Source: a bacterium
GTDB taxonomy: Bacteria > Patescibacteriota > Gracilibacteria > JAHISY01
DNA length: 64,000 nt
Reading direction: 5' to 3'
Assembly: GCA_021779375.1 (NCBI GenBank)
Contig: JAJYAT010000003.1
Coordinates: 1-64,000 of the forward strand
The notes below the pieces were generated by a model that was given only the letters and a program-made list of their open reading frames with translations, was not told the origin of the DNA and searched no databases. The translations under genes were made by a program, and so were the position numbers. The stretch's first letter is position 1. Every line of letters begins with the position of its first letter. This document shows, piece after piece, positions 26,131 through 34,886 of this stretch.

Positions 26131-26601
26131 ATGACCAAAAAAATTTTTGCCATCGCGGCGCTCGCGTTTTTGCTCGTCGGTTGTGGAGCTCGTGAAGAAA
26201 CTCCAATTGCTGGTACGATAAAAACTCCAGAAATAACGGGCGAGGCGAATTCAAATTCGGAGAATATTCCAAATGAGACAAATGCCAGTGCGGCGAAAGA
26301 TATTAAAGTCATCGGTTCATGTAATTCAATGAAAACACACAGCGCTTGCATTGATTACATCGGCTCGGTTTGGACTTGGCAGACGATTGAGCTTAGCTGC
26401 AAGGATGAGGGGATGGTCGCCTCCAAAGAAGCTTGCCCGACGGGCAGCGTCGGCGGCTGCCGTGTCGGTGCGGGTGCAGCGACGGAAATGATTACTCGGT
26501 TCTACAATTCTGGTCCTGAAGCACTTGAACCCGAGAGTGTGCAGTATGCCGCGGCAGCCTGCAGCGCTGCGCTCGGTTCAAGCTGGGTTTCAGGCAATTA
26601 G
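26131..26601 (+). CDS. Lipoprotein of unknown function, Cys-containing
   Basis: MTKKIFAIAALAFLLVGCGAR lipobox; start moved downstream of the track ORF. Confidence 0.75.
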   Translation: MTKKIFAIAALAFLLVGCGAREETPIAGTIKTPEITGEANSNSENIPNETNASAAKDIKVIGSCNSMKTHSACIDYIGSVWTWQTIELSCKDEGMVASKEACPTGSVGGCRVGAGAATEMITRFYNSGPEALEPESVQYAAAACSAALGSSWVSGN

Positions 26602-26680
26602 AGAATTTGCTCGAAAGGCGATTCGCTCGTAAAATTGCGCGGCTCATTTGAGAAGCGTTTCTCAAAATAATTGTTTATAT

Positions 26681-26711
26681 TCGGGGGTAGTCCGCCACGG
26701 CGGACGTTCGG
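26681..26711 (+). pseudogene. tRNA-Asn 5' remnant with D-arm replaced by palindrome TCCGCCACGGCGGA
   Basis: TCGGGGGTAG-[TCCGCCACGGCGGA]-CGTTCGG compared with tRNA-Asn TCGGGAGTAG-[CTCAGTGGTAGAG]-CGTTCGG. Confidence 0.7.
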
Positions 26712-26737
26712 TTCTCAAATTCAATTCACATTTTTAT

Positions 26738-26785
26738 TCGGGAGTAGCTCAGTGGTAGTCCCGACAAGTCGGGACGGCTGTTAAC
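26738..26785 (+). pseudogene. tRNA-Asn 5' half remnant with palindrome TCCCGACAAGTCGGGA
   Basis: TCGGGAGTAGCTCAGTGGTAG-[TCCCGACAAGTCGGGA]-CGGCTGTTAAC, ending just after the anticodon region. Confidence 0.85.
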
Positions 26786-26792
26786 GAGATTT

Positions 26793-27065
26793 ATGCCTGT
26801 ATATTATGTTTATCTACTTGAAAACAAAGAAGGAAAAATCTACATTGGTAGCACTCGAGACTTGCCCCAACGTCTAGAAAAACATAACTCTAATAATTAT
26901 CAAAATTGGACAAAAAATAAAGGTCCCTGGATTATTATCTACAGTGAAAAATATGATGACAAAAGAGTTGCTCTGGTAAGAGAGAAATACTTAAAAAGTT
27001 TAAAAGCTGGTCAAAGAATCAAGAAAATTCTTAACATCTCACATTCGGGAGTAGCTCAGTGGTAG
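26793..27065 (+). CDS. GIY-YIG domain nuclease
   Basis: YYVYLLENKEGKIYIGSTRDLPQRLEKHN; stop codon lies within tRNA-Asn. Confidence 0.9.
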   Translation: MPVYYVYLLENKEGKIYIGSTRDLPQRLEKHNSNNYQNWTKNKGPWIIIYSEKYDDKRVALVREKYLKSLKAGQRIKKILNISHSGVAQW

Positions 27066-27119
27066 AGCGTTCGGCTGTTAACCGAAATGTCGCGGGTTCG
27101 ATCCCCGCCTCCCGAGCCA
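27045..27119 (+). tRNA. tRNA-Asn (GTT), CCA encoded
   Basis: TCGGGAGTAGCTCAGTGGTAGAGCGTTCGGCTGTTAACCGAAATGTCGCGGGTTCGATCCCCGCCTCCCGAGCCA. Confidence 0.95.
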
Positions 27120-27373
27120 ATCATCCTCTTTGGATTTCCCCACGGAAGAATAGGGGAGTTTTTTCCGGTGTCTAAAACTCTAAATCAGTGATTTTTGTCG
27201 TAAAAAACTTGCCAAATCTGAATAAATTATGCATAGAAAGTAATAGAATAAAGATTAAGTCAAGATAATTCTCTTAATTTTTTTAAAAAATTGGGATAAG
27301 ATTGTCTCGTTTTTTAAAAATTCGCGTAAATCCATTCCTTTAATTAGAATTTTATTCTTTAATAAAAATTACT

Positions 27374-28669
27374 ATGAAACTCTTTTGGAAAACTGCCTTC
27401 GGTTTGGTCTTCCTGGTTGCCTTGCTGGGAGTTTTTTACATACCCGCGCCGCAGAGCGTGATCGGCGGAGCGAGCAATCCTGCCGATGTCGCGTGGATGC
27501 TCACTGCCACGGCTTTGGTTCTACTCATGACGCCGGGACTTTCTTATTTCTACGGCGGCATGGTCAGCAAGAAGAATGTGATTTCGACGATGCTGCAGAG
27601 CTTCATCGCGATGGGTGTCATCAGTGTCCTGTGGGTGGTCGTCGGATTTTCGCTGGCTTTCGGCGACAGTATCGGCGGAATCATTGGCAATCCGCTGACT
27701 TTCTTCATGTTCAATGGCGTGGGCTTGGAGACGCATCCCGCGCTTGCGCCGACGATTCCGCTAATGCTGTTTGCTTTTTTTCAGCTCAAATTTGCCATCA
27801 TCACACCGGCACTTATCACCGGTGCTTTTGCTGAACGCATGAGATTTTCCTCGTACATTCTCTTCATGGTTTTGTTCACCTTATTCGTCTACACGCCGCT
27901 CGCACACATGACCTGGCATCCCGACGGCTTGCTGCGCCAGCTGGGAGTGCTCGATTTCGCGGGTGGGACAGTGGTGCACATGTCGGCGGGTTTCGCAGCG
28001 CTCGCGGGTGCGATGGTGCTCGGCAGACGCAAATCACATTTGCGCCGAGAAAAAGCCGGACCGGCTTACATTCCTTATGTCTTGCTCGGTACGGGACTGC
28101 TTTGGTTCGGTTGGTTCGGCTTCAATGCTGGCTCGGCGCTCGGTGCCTCAGCCACGGCCGTCCTGGCTTTCGCGACGACGAATACAGCTTCCGCAGCGGC
28201 GGCAATCACTTGGGTTTTTTGGGATGCGGCACTCGGGCGCAAACCCTCGGCACTCGGTGCCTGTATCGGTGCCGTCGTCGGTCTCGTGGCAATCACGCCA
28301 GCGGCGGGATTCGTCACCGTCGGTCAAAGTATTTTCATTGGCTTTATCGCGAGCATGGTTAGCAATTTCGCTGTGGCTTGGCGCTCGAAAACCAATTTGG
28401 ACGACACACTCGATGTCTTTCCTTGTCATGGTCTCGGTGGTGTCGTCGGCATGATCGCGACGGGAATTTTCGCCAAAGACGTGGGTTTGATTTACGGCAA
28501 GACCGCGACTTTCGAAATTCACATCATTGCGTTGATTGGCGTTGCCGCTTTTGCTTTCGTCGCTTCTTACTTGCTTTTCAAAATTACGAATCTGATCAAG
28601 CCGCTTCGTGTCAGCGAGGAACAGGAAGAGCTCGGTCTCGACCTCAGTCAGCACGGGGAAGCGGTGTAG
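27374..28669 (+). CDS. amt: Ammonium transporter
   Basis: ADVAWMLTATALVLLMTPGLSYFYGGMVSKKNV, DFAGGTVVHMSAG, GLLWFGWFGFNAGSA. Confidence 0.97.
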   Translation: MKLFWKTAFGLVFLVALLGVFYIPAPQSVIGGASNPADVAWMLTATALVLLMTPGLSYFYGGMVSKKNVISTMLQSFIAMGVISVLWVVVGFSLAFGDSIGGIIGNPLTFFMFNGVGLETHPALAPTIPLMLFAFFQLKFAIITPALITGAFAERMRFSSYILFMVLFTLFVYTPLAHMTWHPDGLLRQLGVLDFAGGTVVHMSAGFAALAGAMVLGRRKSHLRREKAGPAYIPYVLLGTGLLWFGWFGFNAGSALGASATAVLAFATTNTASAAAAITWVFWDAALGRKPSALGACIGAVVGLVAITPAAGFVTVGQSIFIGFIASMVSNFAVAWRSKTNLDDTLDVFPCHGLGGVVGMIATGIFAKDVGLIYGKTATFEIHIIALIGVAAFAFVASYLLFKITNLIKPLRVSEEQEELGLDLSQHGEAV

Positions 28670-28845
28670 AGTCATTGAATCATTGGTTCGGAGGGTCAGC
28701 GGGTCATTGGTTCGGAGGGTCGTTGGGTCATTAGGTCAGTGGTTCGGTTGGTGATAGGTTGTCAATGAAACGTGTCTCGGTTGACAATGAAAGACACGCG
28801 AAAGAAGCTTTTGCTTCGAGATAATTTTCAAGCAGGATTGTAGGA
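28670..28845. repeat. Intergenic repeat: GGGTCATTGGTTCGG units plus conserved TTGACAATGAAAGACAC...ATAATTTTC tail
   Basis: Related copy at 36106-36232. Confidence 0.7.
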
Positions 28846-29302
28846 CAAAAACGCTTGGCGACTCTTTTTATACGCATGTACGTTTTTTGACTCAAAATTT
28901 TTCAATTTCCCCTAAGAATAATATTTGTATTCAAAAAAAGCGATTCTAACGAATTTTGCGCTTAAATCTGACCTTTATGCCACGGCGTAAAACATGGAGA
29001 GTACTTTTTTTGTACACTTTAAACATTGACAGTGATTTTCGCGAACTCCATAATCGTGGTCTATTTTTAGATTGCAATTAAAGTATTGTAATCAAACATT
29101 AATAATCATCCAGTTATCTTGGTACGCGGCGGCTAAATCTTCCTTCCTTTTTCCACCCCTTAACCCCTCTACCATGAGACATCACCAGTCCTCATTATCC
29201 GCAGCGGTGTCGCGAGGAAGGGTGCTGAAGAAGCCACTCAGGCTCAAGTCTGGAGTTTTCCGAAATGGAATTAATTACTTTCTAAATTTAACCCTCCCTA
29301 AA

Positions 29303-32300
29303 ATGTCCCACCTCCTAACCTTCGCCCGCAAGTCCACAGCCCTGGCGCTTGCGTGCTTGCTGCTTTCGCAGCTTTTCGTGGGGCTGACTCCGACTGCGTT
29401 GGCGGTAGTGGTTTCTCCAAGCGTAGTGTCGGCAAATGAAACTGTTTCAGAGCACGATATGACGAATCCTGACAGGGGTTGGGTTTCCAATAACTCGTAT
29501 GCTGTTTTTAACAATGACAATGATTCAGTAGTATATGGTTTTCCAAGCATGGGCATTCCAGCAGGAGCCACTGTTGTAGGTATTGAGGTTTTGCTTGAGG
29601 GGAACACATCAGGCGGAAATAGAGCCTTAGATGTTTCTCTTTGGAGCGAATCAAATGGTACTCATGGTCAATATACGTCTCCTGCTAAAACAGCTAGTTT
29701 TTTGGCAGCTGATAGCGTTCAAACGCTTGGCAGTCCAACTGATCTATGGGGTAAGTTATGGACATTGGATGATTTCTCAGACACTAATTTCAAAATAAAA
29801 ATTGATGCGAATAATACTGGTGACGCGACTGCGTCTCTGGATGCGACACAGGTTAAGGTTTATTACACAGTTGCGGATACGATTAAGCCGACTATCACGT
29901 CGGTCGATTCAGACGGAGATATTTACAATAAAGCAACGACTTCACCACACACGATCAAAGTCACTTTCAGCGAGGATATCGCCAATACACCATCAATCGA
30001 CGTACATTCAGTCGCTGTCAATCCTCAAGTCGTAAATAATTGCGGCGATGCAGATGCGAAAACTTTCTGCTTTGACTACACGATTGTCACTCCGGAGGAA
30101 GTGACGCACACGATTTATATTTCTGGCGCGCAAGATGCGGCTAGCAATACGATGGTTTTAGACAACAGTCATACTTTCGTCGTCGATACCATCGCGCCGA
30201 CCATCGGAACAATCACAGTCACGCCATCATTGAGTGACGGAGGCAATCTCTACATCAGCAATCTTTCTAATATTTCCGCGCCAGTTTCGGACGCAGGATC
30301 AGGCATCTTCATAACTTCTTGCGCCTATTCGAAAGATGGCGGAACTAATTTTTACAGTGATCTGTCGGCTTACAACAGCATCTCAGGTCAGTGTGAGTTC
30401 ACAGGTGTGAACACTACCGGGGCTACTGACATCAAGGTGCGCGTGAGTGACAATGCTAACAATACTACGGATAGCTCATCGTTGCCTGTCGTCGTCGATC
30501 AGAGCAGATTTACCGATACGGATGGCGATCACGTTGCGGATTCCAGTGACAACTGTGTGAATGTTTCCAACTCAAACCAAGCGGACGCAGATGGTGATCA
30601 TGTAGGCGATGCTTGCGACAATTGCAAGAACAATGCCAACGCAGGTCAAACAGATACTGACGCTGATGGTATCGGAGATGCTTGTGACAACTGTGCGGCG
30701 GTTGCCAATGCAAATCAGATAGATACTGACGCCGATGGTATCGGCGATGCTTGTGATGCACAGACTTGCGGCAACGAAATTACAGAAACTGGCGAGCAAT
30801 GCGATGATGGCAACATCACGAATGGTGATGGTTGCAGCTCGATTTGCCAGACAGAAGTGTCTCCGACTTGTGTTGTGTCAACGTACCTTTATCAGGAACA
30901 GTCGGATTTTTCTGATTCCAAAGTGAATATAAATTTCAGTGACGACAAATACCTAATTAGTGTTTCAGCGGGAACTGGTTATCAGGTCACTAAGGTCTGG
31001 CTTAATATTGATGACGATGGATATGGCGGTTATCATTTGTATTCTACTGGTCCGCTGACGAACTTCGATCCCCCAGGTCATAGTATTTATTTCGCCAGAG
31101 TCGAGGTTAAAAATGTCTGCCCTGTATGCGGTGATGGCAATGTCGATGCTGGTGAGCAATGCGATGATGGCAACATCCAGAGTGGTGATGGTTGCAGCTC
31201 AACTTGTCAGACAGAACTGCCGGTTTGTGGTGATGGGGCAAAGAATGGCGACGAAGAGTGTGATGGAACGGATGGCGTCACAAGTGGAGAAAATTTTTGT
31301 TCGCAATCATGCCAGCTAGTCCCAATCTATCAGGGCGGAAATTCTTGCAGCGAGGGGAAAGTCTTGGGTGAGAAGGTATATTCGGGACAAGTTGATTCCA
31401 ATGACGCAGAGGGACAAATTATTGGTTTGGACTCAGGCAAAGAATATCTTTTCGAAGTGAGTGGAACCTTCAGTCCGACCGCAGCTCCTGGCTATGTTTC
31501 TGATGCCGGATACACTTGGCTCAATGGCGATCTTGCTGCCCAGTATGGAATTGCCGGAACTGGCTCAGATTTGGGAGCGCACGCGCTTCTAGGAAATTTG
31601 GGTGATGGTGTCGGCATAATCAACTGGGGTCCAGTTTCCACTGAGCATACTTATAATTTTGATTACACAACCTCGACAGATCCGGTCCAATTTGTGGTCG
31701 GAGACCGCTATAGTGATTGGTTTAATACTCCTTACCAAAATCAGGCTGGCGTAGATGACAATACTGGCAGTTTGAATCTAGATATTTATGAGTGCGTGAC
31801 ACCGTCGGTGGTGATTGACGCGAAAAAAATTGTTTGTGCCAATGAATCGGATTTACCGAACTGGGGTGGTGGTGGACATGTAATCGGTGCGAGTACAGCG
31901 CAGGATTATGTATCTTCACATCCGAATTGTCGTTTAGAAAATCAATGGGATTTTCAGTGGGCACCCGCTGGAGGTGGAAGTTTCGGATCCTTTCAAACAG
32001 CTACTGATTCGCTTGGCAGTCCGTGGACTACCTTCACTGCGGCTAGCCCGGTAGCGATAAGTGACATATCTGGCTTGGGCGGAAGAATTGAAGTGCGGGA
32101 AGTCGTTCCAGCTGATTCCGGACAGTGGCTTGGCTTCAGCAATGATAATAATAACGATGTTAGCTCCGAGATTTATTGCACTGGAGATGCGGCTAATTAT
32201 GACAACTGGGAATGGATAAATAACCCACAATTAGGACAGACTTATCATTGTGTGGCTTGGAATGTCCAACTTGGTGACAATGTTGATACTGATCACGATG

Positions 32301-34828
32301 AGATTACTGACTCAAGCGACAACTGTGTTTTTGTCGCCAATCCAGAGCAAACGGACGCGGATGGTGATGGTGTAGGCGATGCTTGCGACAACTGTATTCA
32401 GGTCGCTAACAGCAATCAACAAGACGATGACAAGGATGGTCTTGGCAATGCTTGCGACAATTACAATTGCATAGCGACTGGTGCGGAAGTTTGCAGCGAC
32501 CAAATCGACAATGACTGTGATGGTCAAACTGACGAGAATTGCAGCAGTGACGATACGACTGCGCCGACTCTGACCGCTGCGCTGACTCAGGATCTCGACG
32601 GCAATGGCAAAATCGATGCGATCCAGCTGACTTTCAGTGAAGCAATCAATGACTCGATGCTCAACATCGGATTCGCTGACGGGTGGGATGTCGTCGGTTA
32701 TAGCGGAGAATCCATCACGACTGGCAGTGGAAGCCACGACAATATTTTGGTTCTGACTTTCAATGAGGGTCCGGTTTATGATTCGGGCAATACGCCAGAA
32801 GTCACTTACACCAAGCAGATATTTAGTCCGACTAGTACGCACGACGAAGCCGGCAATCAGCTCGAATCGGTGTCATTGGTGCCTGATGATGGCGCGAAGC
32901 CGATACTCCCAGTAGTCTCGATCGCTTCAGATGAGCTCGATCACACTGTCGCTTATCCGGGCTCGACAATCACTGTGAATTTCACAGCTTCTGAAGCCCT
33001 GAATGGCTCGGCGACGGTCGCGACGATCCTCGGTCAGACGGCGACGATTGCGGATCTCGGCAGCAACAATTACTCTGCCACTTACGTAGCTCAGGCTTCC
33101 GATCCGCTTGGTGTGGTTACATTCACGATTGATTTCGCTGACCCAGCTGGCAATACTGGCGCACAGGTGACTGGGACGACCGATGAGAGCACGGTCACGC
33201 TTTATTCCACAGCGCCGATTCCGAGCTCTGTCTCGATCGCTTCTGACAATACTGACACCACAAAGGCCAAGGTTGGGGATACGGTCACCGTGACTTTTGC
33301 TTTTGCTGAGACTGTCCAAAATGTCACAGCTACGATCGATGGTGGCGCTGCTACAGTCACAAATACGCTTGCTGATCAAATGCATTTCACCGCGACGCGC
33401 GTGATGCAGGCTGGTGATCCGGCTGGATTGGTTCCATTCACAATCGACTTCGATAGCACGGCTGGCAGTCCTGGGCTCACAGTCAGCGCGACGACTGATG
33501 CTAGCTCAGTCACTTTCGACAAAACCGCTCCGACACTCTCACCTGTCTCAATCTCATCCAGTGAGCTCGACCACGCCATCGCTTATCTAGGTTCGACGAT
33601 TACGCTTGGTTTCTCTAGCTCAGAAAATCTGAGCACGCTGCCAGTCGCGACGATTCTCGGTCAGACGGCGACAGTCGCGCATCTCACTGGCAACAACTAC
33701 ACCGCAACTTATGTCGTACAGCCAGCGGATATAGCTGGAACACCGAAGCTGGTTCCATTCACGATTGATTTCGCTGACCCGGCTGGCAATGCTGGCACTC
33801 AGGTGACTACTACGACCGACGAAAGCTCTGTGACGCTTTATGCTGAGAATCCAGACCATACAGCTCCGACTCTGACAGCGGTCTCGATCGCTTCCAATGA
33901 AGCGGATCCGACGATTGCTTATCCGGGCTCTGACATCACGCTGCACTTCACAGCTTCCGAAGTGCTGCACGGATTGCCGACTGTGGTCATCCTCGGTCGA
34001 GCGGCGACTGCGGTCACGGATCTCGGTAGCAATAATTTCTCGGCACATTACCTGACGACGACTGCGGACGCAGTCGGATCGCCCGCGCTGGTAACTTTCA
34101 CAATCAATTTCGCTGACTTCGCCGGAAATCCCGGCACGCAAGTGACCGCGACGACTGACGGTAGCTTCGTGACCTACACTCCGCGCAATACCGGTGGTGG
34201 CGGAGGACATGGTGGTGGCGGAGGACATGGTGGTGGCGGCGGAGGAGGTGGAGACACGTTCGCGCTACAATCAGCCAATGTCGCGGATCCATTCACTGAT
34301 ACGAGTGGACACTGGGCGGAGAGCTACATCGACACTTTGCGCTTGCAAGGAATCGTGAGTGGCGACAACGGTCTCTTCAATCCGAATGGTCCTCTGACTC
34401 GCGCTGAATTGACCAAGATTGCCGATTTGCTTTTCGCGATACCTGTGCCGGCGACGGTCACGACCAAACCTTTCCCGGATGTGAAATTAGACGCTTGGTA
34501 CGCTCCTTACATTTCCGCTGGTAAAATTGCCGGAATTCTCGACGGCTACGGCGATGGCAATTTCCGACCGAACCGTCCGGTCACTCGCGCCGAGGCGCTG
34601 AAGATTATCTTGCTGGCGAGTGGTGTCGACATCACGGGCGGGACGCTGAATTTCCCTGACACTGCCGCGAGCGATTGGTTTGCGAAATACGTAGCCTTCG
34701 CGGTGAAGATTGGTCTGGTTGGCGGTTACCCGGATGGCAAGTTCCGTCCGAATACGCCGATTACGCGCGCGGAATTCGCCAAGATTGCGGTCTTGCTTCA
34801 AGAGTATTTGACAGGAGCAGGAGCTTAG
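29303..34828 (+). CDS. Giant secreted surface protein: TSP3-type Ca repeats, DUF4215/Myxo Cys-rich repeats, Ig-like repeats, Gly/His linker, three C-terminal SLH domains
   Basis: Signal peptide from MSHLLTFARKSTALALACLLLSQLFVG; DADGDHVGDACDNC repeats; CGDGNVDAGEQCDDGNIQSGDGCSSTCQTE; three SLH motifs. Confidence 0.9.
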   Translation: MSHLLTFARKSTALALACLLLSQLFVGLTPTALAVVVSPSVVSANETVSEHDMTNPDRGWVSNNSYAVFNNDNDSVVYGFPSMGIPAGATVVGIEVLLEGNTSGGNRALDVSLWSESNGTHGQYTSPAKTASFLAADSVQTLGSPTDLWGKLWTLDDFSDTNFKIKIDANNTGDATASLDATQVKVYYTVADTIKPTITSVDSDGDIYNKATTSPHTIKVTFSEDIANTPSIDVHSVAVNPQVVNNCGDADAKTFCFDYTIVTPEEVTHTIYISGAQDAASNTMVLDNSHTFVVDTIAPTIGTITVTPSLSDGGNLYISNLSNISAPVSDAGSGIFITSCAYSKDGGTNFYSDLSAYNSISGQCEFTGVNTTGATDIKVRVSDNANNTTDSSSLPVVVDQSRFTDTDGDHVADSSDNCVNVSNSNQADADGDHVGDACDNCKNNANAGQTDTDADGIGDACDNCAAVANANQIDTDADGIGDACDAQTCGNEITETGEQCDDGNITNGDGCSSICQTEVSPTCVVSTYLYQEQSDFSDSKVNINFSDDKYLISVSAGTGYQVTKVWLNIDDDGYGGYHLYSTGPLTNFDPPGHSIYFARVEVKNVCPVCGDGNVDAGEQCDDGNIQSGDGCSSTCQTELPVCGDGAKNGDEECDGTDGVTSGENFCSQSCQLVPIYQGGNSCSEGKVLGEKVYSGQVDSNDAEGQIIGLDSGKEYLFEVSGTFSPTAAPGYVSDAGYTWLNGDLAAQYGIAGTGSDLGAHALLGNLGDGVGIINWGPVSTEHTYNFDYTTSTDPVQFVVGDRYSDWFNTPYQNQAGVDDNTGSLNLDIYECVTPSVVIDAKKIVCANESDLPNWGGGGHVIGASTAQDYVSSHPNCRLENQWDFQWAPAGGGSFGSFQTATDSLGSPWTTFTAASPVAISDISGLGGRIEVREVVPADSGQWLGFSNDNNNDVSSEIYCTGDAANYDNWEWINNPQLGQTYHCVAWNVQLGDNVDTDHDEITDSSDNCVFVANPEQTDADGDGVGDACDNCIQVANSNQQDDDKDGLGNACDNYNCIATGAEVCSDQIDNDCDGQTDENCSSDDTTAPTLTAALTQDLDGNGKIDAIQLTFSEAINDSMLNIGFADGWDVVGYSGESITTGSGSHDNILVLTFNEGPVYDSGNTPEVTYTKQIFSPTSTHDEAGNQLESVSLVPDDGAKPILPVVSIASDELDHTVAYPGSTITVNFTASEALNGSATVATILGQTATIADLGSNNYSATYVAQASDPLGVVTFTIDFADPAGNTGAQVTGTTDESTVTLYSTAPIPSSVSIASDNTDTTKAKVGDTVTVTFAFAETVQNVTATIDGGAATVTNTLADQMHFTATRVMQAGDPAGLVPFTIDFDSTAGSPGLTVSATTDASSVTFDKTAPTLSPVSISSSELDHAIAYLGSTITLGFSSSENLSTLPVATILGQTATVAHLTGNNYTATYVVQPADIAGTPKLVPFTIDFADPAGNAGTQVTTTTDESSVTLYAENPDHTAPTLTAVSIASNEADPTIAYPGSDITLHFTASEVLHGLPTVVILGRAATAVTDLGSNNFSAHYLTTTADAVGSPALVTFTINFADFAGNPGTQVTATTDGSFVTYTPRNTGGGGGHGGGGGHGGGGGGGGDTFALQSANVADPFTDTSGHWAESYIDTLRLQGIVSGDNGLFNPNGPLTRAELTKIADLLFAIPVPATVTTKPFPDVKLDAWYAPYISAGKIAGILDGYGDGNFRPNRPVTRAEALKIILLASGVDITGGTLNFPDTAASDWFAKYVAFAVKIGLVGGYPDGKFRPNTPITRAEFAKIAVLLQEYLTGAGA
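34193..34252 (+). repeat. In-frame GGTGGTGGCGGAGGACAT repeat encoding a Gly/His-rich linker
   Basis: Translates to TGGGGGHGGGGGHGGGGGGGGD. Confidence 0.85.
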
Positions 34829-34886
34829 TTGCTCATTGTATTACTTGTGAAAAAGTGTTAAAATGGGGGGATTTAAAAACAAAAAA

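Noticed and set aside
27139-27168. Terminator after tRNA-Asn (CCCCacggaagaataGGGGagtttttt)
   Set aside because: Only a 4-bp stem with a long loop; too weak to list
29072-29302. N-terminal 77 aa of the giant surface protein ORF
   Set aside because: A normal signal peptide starts at 29303 with a TTTAACCCTCCC motif before it; the upstream part looks non-coding
30510-32500. Possible CRISPR-like repeats (GATGCTTGCGACAACTG units)
   Set aside because: In-frame TSP3 protein repeats without unique spacers of constant length; no cas genes seen
32312-34292. Long antisense ORFs opposite the surface protein
   Set aside because: Arise from repetitive biased codons on the sense strand; Arg/Ser-rich with no domain
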